From Alsobacter metallidurans (GTDB lineage Bacteria > Pseudomonadota > Alphaproteobacteria > Rhizobiales > Beijerinckiaceae), in the NCBI RefSeq assembly GCF_014636935.1, contig NZ_BMES01000002.1:2167148-2231147 (forward strand): DNA of 64,000 nucleotides, in the 5' to 3' direction. This document shows, in pieces, positions 1 through 8,116 of the stretch. The notes under the pieces are model-generated. The model was not told the DNA's origin. It was given only the letters and a program-made list of their open reading frames with translations, and did no database searches. Every line of letters starts with the position of its first letter. Within the stretch, counting starts at the first letter, position 1. Both the position numbers and the translations under genes were made by a program.

Positions 1-702
1 GTCGCCCCCGGCGACATGCAGAACCAGTCGTCCCAGTGGCTCTCGGTGCGGCGTGACCGGCCCGAATACATGGTGATGTACGGCTGGGGCGCGATGAACC
101 CGACCGCCATCAAGGAAGCCGCCAAGATCAACTACCCGATGGAGAAGTTCGTCTCGATCTGGTGGCCGGGCGAGGACGACATCCGCGGCACGGACGGCGC
201 CAAGGGCTTCAAGATGATCAACTGGCACGGGATCGGAACCGACTTCCCGGCGCTGAAGGACATCCAGAAGCACGTCGTCGACAAAGGCCTCAGCAAGGCC
301 AACAAGGACAAGGTCGGCGAGCTTCTCTACAACCGCGGCGTCTACAACTCGCTGCTGATCGCCGAAGGCATCGCGCAGGCCCAGAAGATCACCGGCAAGA
401 AAATGGTGGACGGCGCCGACGTCCGCCGCGGGCTGGAGAACATCAACCTCGACGAAGCGCGCCTGAAGGAGCTCGGCCTGGCCGGGTTCACGGGCACGCT
501 GAAGCTCACCTGCGACAACCACAACGGCCACCGCTCCGCCTTTATCCAGCAGTGGGACGGAGCCAAGTGGGTGAAGATCTCGGACCCGATCGAGCCCATG
601 GCCGACAAGGTGAAGCCCGCGCTCGACGCCGCCGCGCAGGACTACGCCGAAAAGAACGCCGGCTGGCCCAAGCGCACGGAGCCCTGCGACAAGGCTTCGT
701 GA
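1..702 (+). CDS. Liv-type ABC transporter substrate-binding protein, C-terminal part
   Basis: The reading frame is open from base 1, so only the last 233 residues are visible; the start lies outside the window. The sequence looks like the C-terminal lobe of a type I periplasmic binding protein (LivK/Peripla_BP_6): helices such as YNRGVYNSLLIAEGIAQAQ, then the block CDNHNGHRSAFIQQWDG near the end. Such proteins bind amino acids, amides or aromatic acids in the periplasm and pass them to LivHM permeases. The next two genes are a LivF ATPase and a PaaK-like acyl-CoA ligase, which suggests an organic (possibly aromatic) acid as substrate. That is inference; the permeases and LivG probably lie just upstream. 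Confidence 0.85.
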   Translation, partial: VAPGDMQNQSSQWLSVRRDRPEYMVMYGWGAMNPTAIKEAAKINYPMEKFVSIWWPGEDDIRGTDGAKGFKMINWHGIGTDFPALKDIQKHVVDKGLSKANKDKVGELLYNRGVYNSLLIAEGIAQAQKITGKKMVDGADVRRGLENINLDEARLKELGLAGFTGTLKLTCDNHNGHRSAFIQQWDGAKWVKISDPIEPMADKVKPALDAAAQDYAEKNAGWPKRTEPCDKAS

Positions 703-741
703 TCATCCAAGGTGGGCGCCTTCACGCGCCCACCTCTCCTC

Positions 742-830
742 GTCATTGCGAGCGCAGCGAAGCAATCCAGTCGATGGTGGGCTTAGGCCCGGCGCCTGGA
801 TTGCTTCGTCGCTCCGCTCCTCGCAATGAC
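742..830. repeat. Palindromic intergenic repeat, family A, copy 1
   Basis: The element begins GTCATTGCGAGCG and ends with the complementary CGCAATGAC. Inner arms GCGAAGCAATCCAG and CTGGATTGCTTCG complete a long imperfect hairpin. Near-identical elements occur at 40103-40183 and 49077-49157. It fills most of the gap between the binding-protein gene and livF, so it would be transcribed between them. It resembles the REP-like palindromes scattered in rhizobial genomes. Confidence 0.85.
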
Positions 831-862
831 GGCTTTTGCGACCGACTGAAGCCGAGGCGACC

Positions 863-1714
863 ATGACGACCGCCGCTCCATCCCTGTCCGACGTCGCTCC
901 CGCCGCCGCCGCGGAGACGATCCTGGCCGTCAACAACATCGAGGTCGTGTACGACCACGTGATCCTGGTGCTGAAGGGCGTCTCGCTCACGGTGCCGAAG
1001 GGCGGCATCGTCGCCATCCTGGGCGCCAACGGGGCGGGCAAGACCACGACCCTGAAGGCCATCTCCAACCTGCTCCACGCCGAGCGCGGCGAGGTCACCA
1101 AGGGGACGGTGGAGTTCGAGGGCCAACGCGTCGACAAGCTGACGCCCAACGACCTCGTGCGCCGCGGCTGCATCCAGGTGATGGAGGGCCGCCACTGCTT
1201 TGGCCACCTCACGATCGACGAGAACCTGCTCACGGGCGCGTTCACGCGCCGGGACGGGAACGCCGCCATCAAGCGCGACATGGACATGATCTACGACTAC
1301 TTCCCGCGCCTGCGGCAGCGGAAAGGCTCCATGGCGGGCTACACCTCGGGCGGCGAGCAGCAGATGTGCGCCATCGGGCGCGCCATGATGTCCCGGCCCA
1401 AGATGATCCTGCTCGACGAGCCCTCGATGGGCCTCGCCCCGCAGGTGGTGGAGGAGATCTTCGAGATCGTCCGCACCTTGAACGAGAAGGAGGGCGTTAG
1501 CTTCCTCCTCGCCGAGCAGAACACCAACATTGCGCTGCGCTACGCCACCTATGGCTACATCCTGGAAACCGGCCGCGTCGTGATGGACGGCGCCGCGGAT
1601 GCGCTGCGCGAGAACGAGGATGTGAAGGAGTTCTACCTCGGCGTCGCCGGCGCCGACCGCAAGAGCTTCCGCGACGTCAAGAGCTACAAGCGCCGCAAGC
1701 GCTGGCTGGCGTGA
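863..1714 (+). CDS. Liv-type ABC transporter ATP-binding protein (LivF-like)
   Basis: This 283-residue ATPase would power import by a branched-chain amino acid-type ABC transporter at the inner membrane. Walker A is GANGAGKT (about residues 54-61), the signature is TSGGEQQM, and Walker B is MILLDEP followed by SMGLAPQVVEEIF, typical of the LivF subgroup. An N-terminal extension of about 20 Ala-rich residues and a basic tail (YKRRKRWLA) are additions to the usual core of about 235 residues. I chose ATG 863 over an in-frame TTG 27 bases upstream because that stretch lies at the repeat edge. The next gene starts 17 bases after the stop, so the two are probably co-transcribed. Confidence 0.9.
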   Translation: MTTAAPSLSDVAPAAAAETILAVNNIEVVYDHVILVLKGVSLTVPKGGIVAILGANGAGKTTTLKAISNLLHAERGEVTKGTVEFEGQRVDKLTPNDLVRRGCIQVMEGRHCFGHLTIDENLLTGAFTRRDGNAAIKRDMDMIYDYFPRLRQRKGSMAGYTSGGEQQMCAIGRAMMSRPKMILLDEPSMGLAPQVVEEIFEIVRTLNEKEGVSFLLAEQNTNIALRYATYGYILETGRVVMDGAADALRENEDVKEFYLGVAGADRKSFRDVKSYKRRKRWLA

Positions 1715-1730
1715 GACCCGAGGGGAAACC

Positions 1731-2963
1731 ATGTCCGAGCACTACGACGCCCTCGAGACCCGCTCTCCGGCCGAGCGCGAAGCCGACCAGTTCGGCCGGC
1801 TGCCGCAGGTTGTCGCCAAGGCGCTGAGCGCTCCGGGTTGGGCGGCGCATCTGGGCGCGGTTGACCCCGCGACGGTCACTAGCCGCGCCGCGCTCGCAAG
1901 GCTGCCGGTGCTGCGGAAGTCCGACCTGCCGGGCCGGCAAAAGGCGGACCCGCCCTTCGCGGGCTTCCTCGCCGAGCCCATCGGGGCCTTCGGCCGCATC
2001 TTTGCCTCGCCCGGCCCGATCTTCGAGCCTGAGGGCACCGGGCCGGACCCGTGGCGCGCCGCGCGGGCGCTCCATGCGGCGGGCTTTCGGGCCGGCGACA
2101 TCGTGCTGAACACCTTCAGCTACCACCTCGTGCCGGGCGGGTTCATCCTGGACAGCGGCGCCCGCGCGCTGGGGTGCCCGGTGATCCCGGCCGGGCCGGG
2201 CAACACCGAGCAGCAGCTCGACGTCATCGAGCACCTGCGTCCGGTCGCCTACACGGGCACGCCGGACTTTCTCAAGATCCTGCTCGACAAGGCCGCCGAG
2301 GCCGGTCGGGACGCATCATCGATCCGCAAGGCGCTGGTGTCGGGCGCGGCCTTCCCGCCGTCGCTGCGCGACCACCTCCAAAGCCGGGGCGTGGAGGCCT
2401 ACCAGGCCTACGCGACAGCCGACGTGGGCGTGATCGCGTATGAGACTCCGGCGCGCGAGGGGCTGGTGGCGAGCGAGGAGTTCATTCTGGAGATCGTGCG
2501 GCCCGGCACGGGCGATCCCGTGCCGGACGGCGAGGTTGGCGAATTGCTGGTCACGTCGCTCGATCCCCACCATCCGGTGATCCGCCTCGCGCTGGGCGAC
2601 CTCACGGCCGTGCTGGCCGGCCCCTCGCCCTGCGGCCGCACCGGGCTGCGGATCAAGGGCTGGATGGGCCGCGCCGACCAGACCGCCAAGGTGAAGGGGA
2701 TGTTCGTGCGTCCCGAGCAGCTCGCCGACGTGGCGAAACGCCACCCGGAGATCGCGCGGCTGCGCGCCGTGGTGACGCGCGAGAACGAGCAGGACGTCTT
2801 CACCGTGCGGGCCGAGAGCGCGACGTGCTCGGACGCGTTCGTGGCCGCGCTGGGCGAGAGCGTGCAGGCGTTCACGAAGCTGCGGGCCCGGATCGAGCTC
2901 GTCGCCCCGGGCAGCCTTCCCAACGACGGCAAGGTCATCGCGGACGAACGCCCGGTGGGCTGA
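1731..2963 (+). CDS. PaaK-like AMP-binding protein (phenylacetate-CoA ligase family)
   Basis: This 410-residue protein aligns by eye with PaaK-type acyl-CoA ligases, which activate aryl acids through an acyl-adenylate. Family blocks are visible: LRKSDLP near residue 65, AAGFRAGDIVLNTFSYHL, GCPVIPAGPGNTEQQLDVI, YTGTPDFLKILLDKA, and near the end GRADQTAKVKGMFVRPEQL. The usual Ser/Gly/Thr-rich nucleotide loop (SSGTTGKPT) is replaced by ASPGPIFEPEGTG. I recall this variant from other rhizobial members of the family, so adenylation should not be assumed. Its place behind livF suggests it acts on the imported acid. A stable hairpin overlaps its stop codon. Confidence 0.8.
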   Translation: MSEHYDALETRSPAEREADQFGRLPQVVAKALSAPGWAAHLGAVDPATVTSRAALARLPVLRKSDLPGRQKADPPFAGFLAEPIGAFGRIFASPGPIFEPEGTGPDPWRAARALHAAGFRAGDIVLNTFSYHLVPGGFILDSGARALGCPVIPAGPGNTEQQLDVIEHLRPVAYTGTPDFLKILLDKAAEAGRDASSIRKALVSGAAFPPSLRDHLQSRGVEAYQAYATADVGVIAYETPAREGLVASEEFILEIVRPGTGDPVPDGEVGELLVTSLDPHHPVIRLALGDLTAVLAGPSPCGRTGLRIKGWMGRADQTAKVKGMFVRPEQLADVAKRHPEIARLRAVVTRENEQDVFTVRAESATCSDAFVAALGESVQAFTKLRARIELVAPGSLPNDGKVIADERPVG

Positions 2964-2971
2964 AGCCCACC
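2954..2971 (+). terminator. Hairpin over the stop codon of the PaaK-like gene
   Basis: GGTGGGC and GCCCACC are perfectly complementary around a TGAA loop that contains the stop codon. There is no following T-tract, so it may be a Rho-assisted or mRNA-stabilising hairpin rather than an intrinsic terminator. Confidence 0.45.
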
Positions 2972-3148
2972 CGGCACGGCGCTCCGAGACCCGTTCTTCC
3001 CACCCCAGACCAAGGCGTTTGCGCCTCTCCCCATTGACGCGGAGGCGTTCGCTTGATTTGAACTGCCGCTTCCCGGCGGCCGCCGGCGTCACACCCGGGT
3101 GACGCGGCCGTGGGAGAACGCCGTCTCAACCCCAGGAGGTTCCCCATC

Positions 3149-4582
3149 GTGACCACGCACCCCGTGCACGGCCGCATCAATGGCCCCATCGTGATGATCG
3201 GCTTCGGTTCGATCGGCCGCGGCACGCTGCCGCTCATCGAGCGCCATTTCGAGTTCGACAAGTCGAAGCTCACGGTGATCGATCCGGTCGATACCGACCG
3301 GGCGCTGCTCGACAAGCACGGAGTGACGTTCCTGCACCAGCCGGTCACGCAGGAGAACTACAAGGCGCTGCTCGGGCCGCTGCTGCAGGCCGGTCCCGGC
3401 CAGGGTTTCTGCGTCAATCTCTCGGTCGACACGTCCTCGGTGGACATCATGGAGTTCTGCCGGGAGATCGGCGCGCTCTACATCGACACCGTCGTGGAGC
3501 CCTGGGCCGGATTCTACTTCGACACCAGCAAGGGCCCGGAGAGCCGCTCCAACTACGCGTTGCGCGAGACGCTGCTGGACGCGCGCCGCCGCAATCCGGG
3601 TGGCCCCACGGCCGTGTCCACCTGCGGGGCCAATCCCGGCATGGTGTCGTGGTTCGTGAAGCAGGCGCTCCTGAACCTGAAGGCCGACACCGGCCTCGCG
3701 GGCGACGAGCCGACCTCCAAGGACGGCTGGGCGAAGCTCGCCCAGGCGCTGGGCGTCAAGGGCATCCACATCGCCGAGCGCGACACGCAGCGCGCCAAGC
3801 AGCCGAAGCCCCGCCAGGTCTTCGTCAACACCTGGTCGGTCGAGGGCTTCGTGTCCGAGGGCCTGCAGCCGGCCGAGCTCGGCTGGGGCACGCATGAGAA
3901 GTGGATGCCCGAGAACGGCCGCACCCACCAGACCGGCTGCGGCGCGGCGATCTACCTGCTGCAGCCCGGCGCCAACACGCGCGTCCGCTCCTGGACGCCG
4001 ACCGCGCAGGCCCAGTACGGCTTCCTGGTGACGCACAACGAGTCGATCTCCATCGCCGACTACCTCACGGTGCGGGACGCCAGCGGCAAGGCCTTGTATC
4101 GGCCGACCTGCCACTACGCCTACCATCCGTGCGACGACGCCGTGCTGTCGCTGCACGAGATGTTCGGTCAGGAAGGCGTGCGCCAGCCCGAGTGGAAGAT
4201 CCTGGACGAAAACGAGATCGTGGACGGCATCGACGAGCTTGGCGTGCTGCTCTACGGCCACGGCAAGAACGCCTACTGGTACGGCTCGCAGCTCTCGGTC
4301 GAGGAGACGCGCCGGATCGCGCCCTATCAGAACGCCACCGGCCTGCAGGTGTCCTCGGCCGTGCTGGCCGGCATGGTGTGGGCTCTGGAAAATCCGAACG
4401 CCGGCATCGTCGAGGCCGACGACATGGATTTCCGCCGCTGCCTCGAAGTCCAGACGCCGTATCTCGGGCCGGTCGTGGGCGTCTACACGGACTGGACGCC
4501 CCTAGAAAACCGCCCGGGCCTGTTCCCGGAAGACATCGACACGGCCGATCCTTGGCAGTTCCGCAACGTGCTGGTGCGCTGA
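3149..4582 (+). CDS. hss: Homospermidine synthase
   Basis: Homospermidine synthase makes sym-homospermidine from putrescine, using bound NAD and releasing diaminopropane or ammonia; it is the typical long polyamine route of rhizobia and relatives. The product is 477 residues, the same length as the Blastochloris viridis enzyme. I recognise long identical blocks: IVMIGFGSIGRGTLPLIERH (Rossmann glycine motif), FCVNLSVDTSS, VSTCGANPGMVSWFVKQAL, RSWTPTAQAQYGFLVTHNES and LGVLLYGHGKNAYWYGSQL. Start GTG 3149 sits nine bases after a perfect AGGAGG (3134-3139) and gives an N-terminus like that of B. viridis. The putrescine source, ornithine decarboxylase, lies 10.5 kb downstream rather than adjacent. 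It is convergent with the next gene. Confidence 0.97.
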   Translation: MTTHPVHGRINGPIVMIGFGSIGRGTLPLIERHFEFDKSKLTVIDPVDTDRALLDKHGVTFLHQPVTQENYKALLGPLLQAGPGQGFCVNLSVDTSSVDIMEFCREIGALYIDTVVEPWAGFYFDTSKGPESRSNYALRETLLDARRRNPGGPTAVSTCGANPGMVSWFVKQALLNLKADTGLAGDEPTSKDGWAKLAQALGVKGIHIAERDTQRAKQPKPRQVFVNTWSVEGFVSEGLQPAELGWGTHEKWMPENGRTHQTGCGAAIYLLQPGANTRVRSWTPTAQAQYGFLVTHNESISIADYLTVRDASGKALYRPTCHYAYHPCDDAVLSLHEMFGQEGVRQPEWKILDENEIVDGIDELGVLLYGHGKNAYWYGSQLSVEETRRIAPYQNATGLQVSSAVLAGMVWALENPNAGIVEADDMDFRRCLEVQTPYLGPVVGVYTDWTPLENRPGLFPEDIDTADPWQFRNVLVR

Positions 4583-4591
4583 GGCGAACCG

Positions 4592-5101
4592 CTAAGCCGA
4601 CAGCATGACCTTTCCGCCCCACCGCCGACGCCTGAACGGCGTCGCGGCGAGGCGGATTACCCCGTAGGCAGCCAGAAAACCGAGTCCGGCCGCAACCGCG
4701 CCTTCGAGGGTGACCGGAACGGCCGGCTCGAAGGCCTGGAAGGCGCCGCGCATCACGAGCGTGTCGGAGTCGCGCGCCAGCACGGCGACGCGGCCGAATG
4801 GACCGGCGTCGCGCATCCGCTCCCGTTGCCGCTCAAGGGCGGCGAGCCTTTGCTCCGTGAACGCGAGATCCTTGCCGCGCGCTTGCGCCAAGCTGTCCGG
4901 ATTGCCCTGCAGCCGCGCGATCGCGTCGGGGCGGGCAAGCTGAACCGCGCGCGCGTCTGCGTCGAACCGGCTGAGCGCGCCCTGCAGCTCATCGATCGCG
5001 CCGCCGAGACGCTGGCGGTATTGCTGGCCAAATTCGGGAATCTGCGAGCCCGCGACGGCGCCGAGAAGGCCGATCGCGAACGCCAGGGTGCGCGACAGCA
5101 T
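4592..5101 (-). CDS. DUF2937 family membrane protein
   Basis: A 169-residue protein of unknown function. It has an N-terminal hydrophobic segment (about residues 3-20), then a long charged helical region with the motif PEFGQQYRQRLGGAIDEL that I associate with DUF2937. The middle is rich in Arg/Glu/Ala (QRLAALERQRERMRDAG) and probably coiled-coil. A second hydrophobic segment (about 132-150) precedes a basic tail. Two membrane passes with a periplasmic helical middle is the likely topology. The stop lies nine bases from the stop of hss (convergent). It is followed upstream by two more small minus-strand genes. Confidence 0.75.
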   Translation of the reverse strand: MLSRTLAFAIGLLGAVAGSQIPEFGQQYRQRLGGAIDELQGALSRFDADARAVQLARPDAIARLQGNPDSLAQARGKDLAFTEQRLAALERQRERMRDAGPFGRVAVLARDSDTLVMRGAFQAFEPAVPVTLEGAVAAGLGFLAAYGVIRLAATPFRRRRWGGKVMLSA

Positions 5102-5134
5102 CGGGGCCCCGCTTCATTCGCAGCGGGAAACGTC

Positions 5135-5494
5135 TCAGCCGGCGGCGCGTTCCGGTGCGATCGATTTGACCTCGACCGCCGGCGCGATGCTGCGGACGCG
5201 CGCAAGCGTGAGCTGGACGTCCCGCTCGGAGAGGCACGACAGCAGCAGCGTGCGATGGTCGCGCAGACGCACCCGCACGGTCAGCCGGTCTTTCAGGTAG
5301 GCATGGCCCTCGACCAGGATCAATGCGAGCACCGAAATCCCGAGCACGATGCGAAACGTGGAGCCGCACAGCGCCATCATCACCAACGTCAGGGCGACCA
5401 CCAGGTAAGTCTGAAGCTCGATGCGGTAACCACCCTCGAACGCCACGATGGACGCCGGCGAAATCGGCTGGCCGCCAATCTTGAAACCCTGCAT
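5135..5494 (-). CDS. Small membrane protein of unknown function
   Basis: A protein of 119 residues (MQGFKIGGQPISP...). A short polar N-terminus is followed by two close hydrophobic segments (roughly residues 30-65, TYLVVALTLVMMALC and FRIVLGISVLALILV). A soluble C-terminal part of about 50 residues with an alternating pattern (RLTVRVRLRDHRTLLLS) suggests a small beta-rich domain. I do not recognise a catalytic motif; it recalls DUF6232-type membrane proteins, but weakly. An alternative start at 5533 would add 13 residues. I prefer 5494 because GGGGA lies seven bases upstream of it. Confidence 0.6.
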   Translation of the reverse strand: MQGFKIGGQPISPASIVAFEGGYRIELQTYLVVALTLVMMALCGSTFRIVLGISVLALILVEGHAYLKDRLTVRVRLRDHRTLLLSCLSERDVQLTLARVRSIAPAVEVKSIAPERAAG

Positions 5495-5566
5495 GCTTAA
5501 ATCCCCTGCTCCATAGGGAATTTCAATACTCATCGAATTTGAACAAAGATTTACAAGATACTGGAC

Positions 5567-5836
5567 TCAACCAGTGAAGGACTTTGCAACCATGGGTTGA
5601 GTTATTGTAACAAGGCTGCCGGCGATCTTCACCGCCCTTGTCTTCTCCCCGGCGCGCATCACCAGGACGACGGTTTCGAGCCCCGGGCAGGCCGGGTCGG
5701 CGCACTCGATTTCGCTGATCGTGACGTGGTCGCCCTCGCCGAGGCCGAGCGCGGCCACGACCCAGCCGCGCACGCGCGCGACGTCCTCGGGATCTGGCTT
5801 TGGCCTTCGAAAGCGATCGAGGAGCCCGGCGAGCAT
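5567..5836 (-). CDS. Small conserved protein with CADPACPG motif
   Basis: An 89-residue soluble protein with no function I can assign. It has an N-terminal basic stretch (LDRFRRPKPDPEDVARV), then EIECADPACPGLETVVLVM, where two cysteines four residues apart sit before a Gly. It ends in a short beta-like segment (AVKIAGSLVTITQPMV). The Cys pair could bind metal or redox-cycle. It begins three bases after the end of the WD40 gene and so probably is the last gene of the zinc-linked minus-strand series. That context makes a metal-related role worth testing, but this is inference. Confidence 0.65.
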   Translation of the reverse strand: MLAGLLDRFRRPKPDPEDVARVRGWVVAALGLGEGDHVTISEIECADPACPGLETVVLVMRAGEKTRAVKIAGSLVTITQPMVAKSFTG

Positions 5837-5839
5837 GCG

Positions 5840-6856
5840 TCAGGCCGGCAGCGTCAGGACGCCGGCCGCGCCGCCATCCGTGCCGAACAGCAACCGCGTG
5901 CCGCGCCGGTCCCACGCCAGCGCGGTCACCGCGCCGTTGTCCGGGTCGCCCTTGCGCACCAGTAGCTCGGCGGCGTCGTTCAGGCGCACGAGAAGGATGA
6001 ATCCGTCCTCGTAGCCGATCGCCAGCACCAGCGCGCCCGGGTGGAAGGCCACGCGCGACACCTTGGCGGGGCGCACGCCGCACTCGCGCGGCGGCTTGCC
6101 CATCGGGCCTTCCTTGGACGAGAACGGCCACACGATGGCGGCGTCGGCGCCCGAGGTGGCGAGCCAGTTCCCGTCGTGCGACCACGACAGCGAGCGGGTC
6201 TTGGACGGGTAGCCCGTCATCCGCATGTCGGCCTTTTCGGGCAGTCGCCAGCCATGCAGGGAGTTCTCCTGCATGGAGGACACCACGAAGCGGCCGTCGG
6301 CCGACCAGGTCACGTCCAGGTGCGAGCCCTTCCACTCGAGCCGGTCGGGCGCGGCCTCGGTGTTGGGGAACCACAGGCTCACGCCGTTGTAGTGGCTCAC
6401 CGCCAGCCGGTAGCCCTTGGGCGCGAAGCACAGGCCCTGCGGCGTGCTGGGCGCGGTCCAGGTCTTGAGCCGCCCCTTGTCGTCGCGGGCCGTCACGGTC
6501 TTGTTCGCCGACCACGCCATCGCGCCGCTGGGGCTGAGCGCGAGGGCGTCGATCCAGCGGCCTTTCTCGTCGCCGACCAGCTCGGTCTTGCCGTCCGGCG
6601 TTGTGCGGACCACGCGGCCGTCGTCCCCGCCCGTCACGAAGGCAGCGCCGTCGCTCGCGGCGGTCAGGATGCCGGCGTTCGGGTGAGCCTCGACCCGTTG
6701 CGCCGCGCCTTCGCCCTGGATCAGGAGAACGCCTCCGTCGGCCAGCGCCAGCGCGGGGGTCTGCTTCAGATAGGCGGCGCCCACCACATGGTCGCCGGCT
6801 GCGTGCTCGACAACGAACTGGGTGAGGCTCGTGATGGTGGGCGGTGCTGAGGACAT
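5840..6856 (-). CDS. WD40-repeat protein near a CobW GTPase
   Basis: A 338-residue protein made largely of degenerate WD40 blades: repeated GHxx/SxD-W-like units such as DVTWSADGRFVVSSMQ, SLSWSHDGNWLATSGADAA and ALAWDRRGTRLLFGTDGG. About seven are expected, forming one propeller. No signal peptide is visible, so it is probably cytoplasmic and acts as a scaffold. The gene follows the CobW-type GTPase on the same strand with a repeat-filled gap of 158 bases. I recall the pairing of a WD40 protein with a CobW GTPase in other rhizobial zinc loci. Its partner and function are unknown. Confidence 0.8.
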   Translation of the reverse strand: MSSAPPTITSLTQFVVEHAAGDHVVGAAYLKQTPALALADGGVLLIQGEGAAQRVEAHPNAGILTAASDGAAFVTGGDDGRVVRTTPDGKTELVGDEKGRWIDALALSPSGAMAWSANKTVTARDDKGRLKTWTAPSTPQGLCFAPKGYRLAVSHYNGVSLWFPNTEAAPDRLEWKGSHLDVTWSADGRFVVSSMQENSLHGWRLPEKADMRMTGYPSKTRSLSWSHDGNWLATSGADAAIVWPFSSKEGPMGKPPRECGVRPAKVSRVAFHPGALVLAIGYEDGFILLVRLNDAAELLVRKGDPDNGAVTALAWDRRGTRLLFGTDGGAAGVLTLPA

Positions 6857-6930
6857 GCGATGTGTTTAGCGCCGGGACCGCCGGAGGAGAAGGGCTGCTG
6901 CGGCAGGGAGGTCGCGCGAAACCTCTCCAC

Positions 6931-7008
6931 CGTCATCCCCGGGCTCGTCCCGGGGACCCACGCGCCCCACGAAGGCCTGGATGGCCGGGACAAGCCCGGC
7001 CATGACGG
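6931..7008. repeat. Palindromic intergenic repeat, family B, copy 1
   Basis: The element starts CGTCATCCCCGGGCTCGTCC and ends with GGCCATGACGG. It contains nested palindromes (CCCCGGG...CCCGGGG and GGCCGGGACAAGCCCGGCC). Related copies are at 26299-26373 and 34537-34614. It lies between the CobW and WD40 genes. Confidence 0.8.
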
Positions 7009-7014
7009 CGCGGA

Positions 7015-8058
7015 TTACGCCGCGCAGGCGAGCGCGCCGGCGCGGATCATGTCCCCGTCGAGGTCCCGGCCGATGAAGACGAGGCGCGACTGGCGCTCCT
7101 CGTTCGCCTTCCAGTCGCGCTGGAGATCGCCGTCCAGGATCATGTGCACGCCCTGGAAGACGAAGCGCTTGGGCTCGTTTTTGAAGGCCAGGATGCCTTT
7201 TGAGCGCAGGATCTTGGGCCCCTCGCGCTGGGTCAGGTCGTTGATCCACGGCATGAACTTCTCGGGATCGACCTCGCCGAGCTTGATCGACACCGATTGC
7301 ATGTGCTCGTCGTGGTAGTGCTTCAGGCCGCCGCCGTGGTCGTGGTCGCAGCCCGGGCCGCATTCGTGGTCATGCGCGTGGCCATGATCGTGGTCGTGGT
7401 GGTGGCCGTCGCCCTCCTCCAGGAAGGCGGGCTCGATCTCGAGGATTCGGTCGAGATCGAAGGCGTTGCGGCCCAGCACGGCGTCCAGCGGCACGGCGGC
7501 GCGCTGCGTCTTGTGCAGCACCGCATAGGGGTTGATGGCGCGGATGCGCGCCTCGACCTCGGCGAGCTCCTCGGCCGACACCAGGTCGGTCTTGTTGAGG
7601 ATGATCACGTCCGCGAAGGCGATCTGGTTCTTAGCCTCGGGCGCGTCCTTGAGGCGCTCGGTCAGCCACTTGGCGTCCGCCACCGTCACGACCGCGTCGA
7701 GGCGCGCCTTGTCGGAGACGTCCTGGTCGACAAAGAAGGTCTGCGCCACCGGGGCCGGATCGGCGAGGCCGGTCGTCTCCACGATGATGGCGTCGAACTT
7801 GCCGCGCCGCTTCATCAGCCCCTCGATGATGCGGATCAGGTCGCCGCGGACGGTGCAGCAGATGCAGCCGTTGTTCATTTCGAACACTTCCTCGTCGGCC
7901 CCGACCACGAGGTCGTTGTCGATGCCGATCTCGCCGAATTCGTTGACGATCACGGCGTATTTCTTGCCGTGCTGCTCGGTGAGGATGCGGTTGAGGAGCG
8001 TCGTCTTGCCGGCGCCCAGATAGCCGGTGAGCACCGTGACGGGGATCTTGTCGGACAT
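7015..8058 (-). CDS. CobW/ZigA-family zinc metallochaperone GTPase
   Basis: A 347-residue G3E GTPase. It has Walker A GYLGAGKT (residues 12-19), the metal-binding CICC motif at about 65-68 (the CxCC of COG0523), ETTGLADPAP, the guanine motif NKTD, and a His/Asp-rich insert of about 30 residues (HHHDHDHGHAHDHECGPG) near residues 219-250. The C-terminal CobW_C domain follows. ZNG1/ZigA relatives hand zinc to client enzymes under zinc limitation using GTP hydrolysis. The gene lies 58 bases behind znuA on the same strand and is probably part of the Zur-controlled unit. The His-rich insert favours zinc over cobalt. Confidence 0.92.
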   Translation of the reverse strand: MSDKIPVTVLTGYLGAGKTTLLNRILTEQHGKKYAVIVNEFGEIGIDNDLVVGADEEVFEMNNGCICCTVRGDLIRIIEGLMKRRGKFDAIIVETTGLADPAPVAQTFFVDQDVSDKARLDAVVTVADAKWLTERLKDAPEAKNQIAFADVIILNKTDLVSAEELAEVEARIRAINPYAVLHKTQRAAVPLDAVLGRNAFDLDRILEIEPAFLEEGDGHHHDHDHGHAHDHECGPGCDHDHGGGLKHYHDEHMQSVSIKLGEVDPEKFMPWINDLTQREGPKILRSKGILAFKNEPKRFVFQGVHMILDGDLQRDWKANEERQSRLVFIGRDLDGDMIRAGALACAA

Positions 8059-8116
8059 GGTCGTGAACTCTCGCGAACGGGTGGGCGGATCTCGAACGAG
8101 CGGAAGCGGGCGACGG

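Noticed and set aside
743-1732. Long minus-strand open frame over livF
   Set aside because: It is antisense to a clear ABC ATPase; its translation is rich in His/Asp/Val/Ala without any motif, as expected for a shadow frame in GC-rich DNA.
5565-5602. Inverted repeat ACTCAACC/GGTTGAGT at the end of the 89-residue gene
   Set aside because: The arms are only eight bases with a 22-base loop and no T-tract, and they overlap the coding end; too weak to call a terminator.
7321-7420. CCACCACGACCATGATCATGGC-like short tandem pattern resembling a repeat array
   Set aside because: It is the His/Asp-rich insert of the CobW GTPase read as codons, not a separate repeat or CRISPR.
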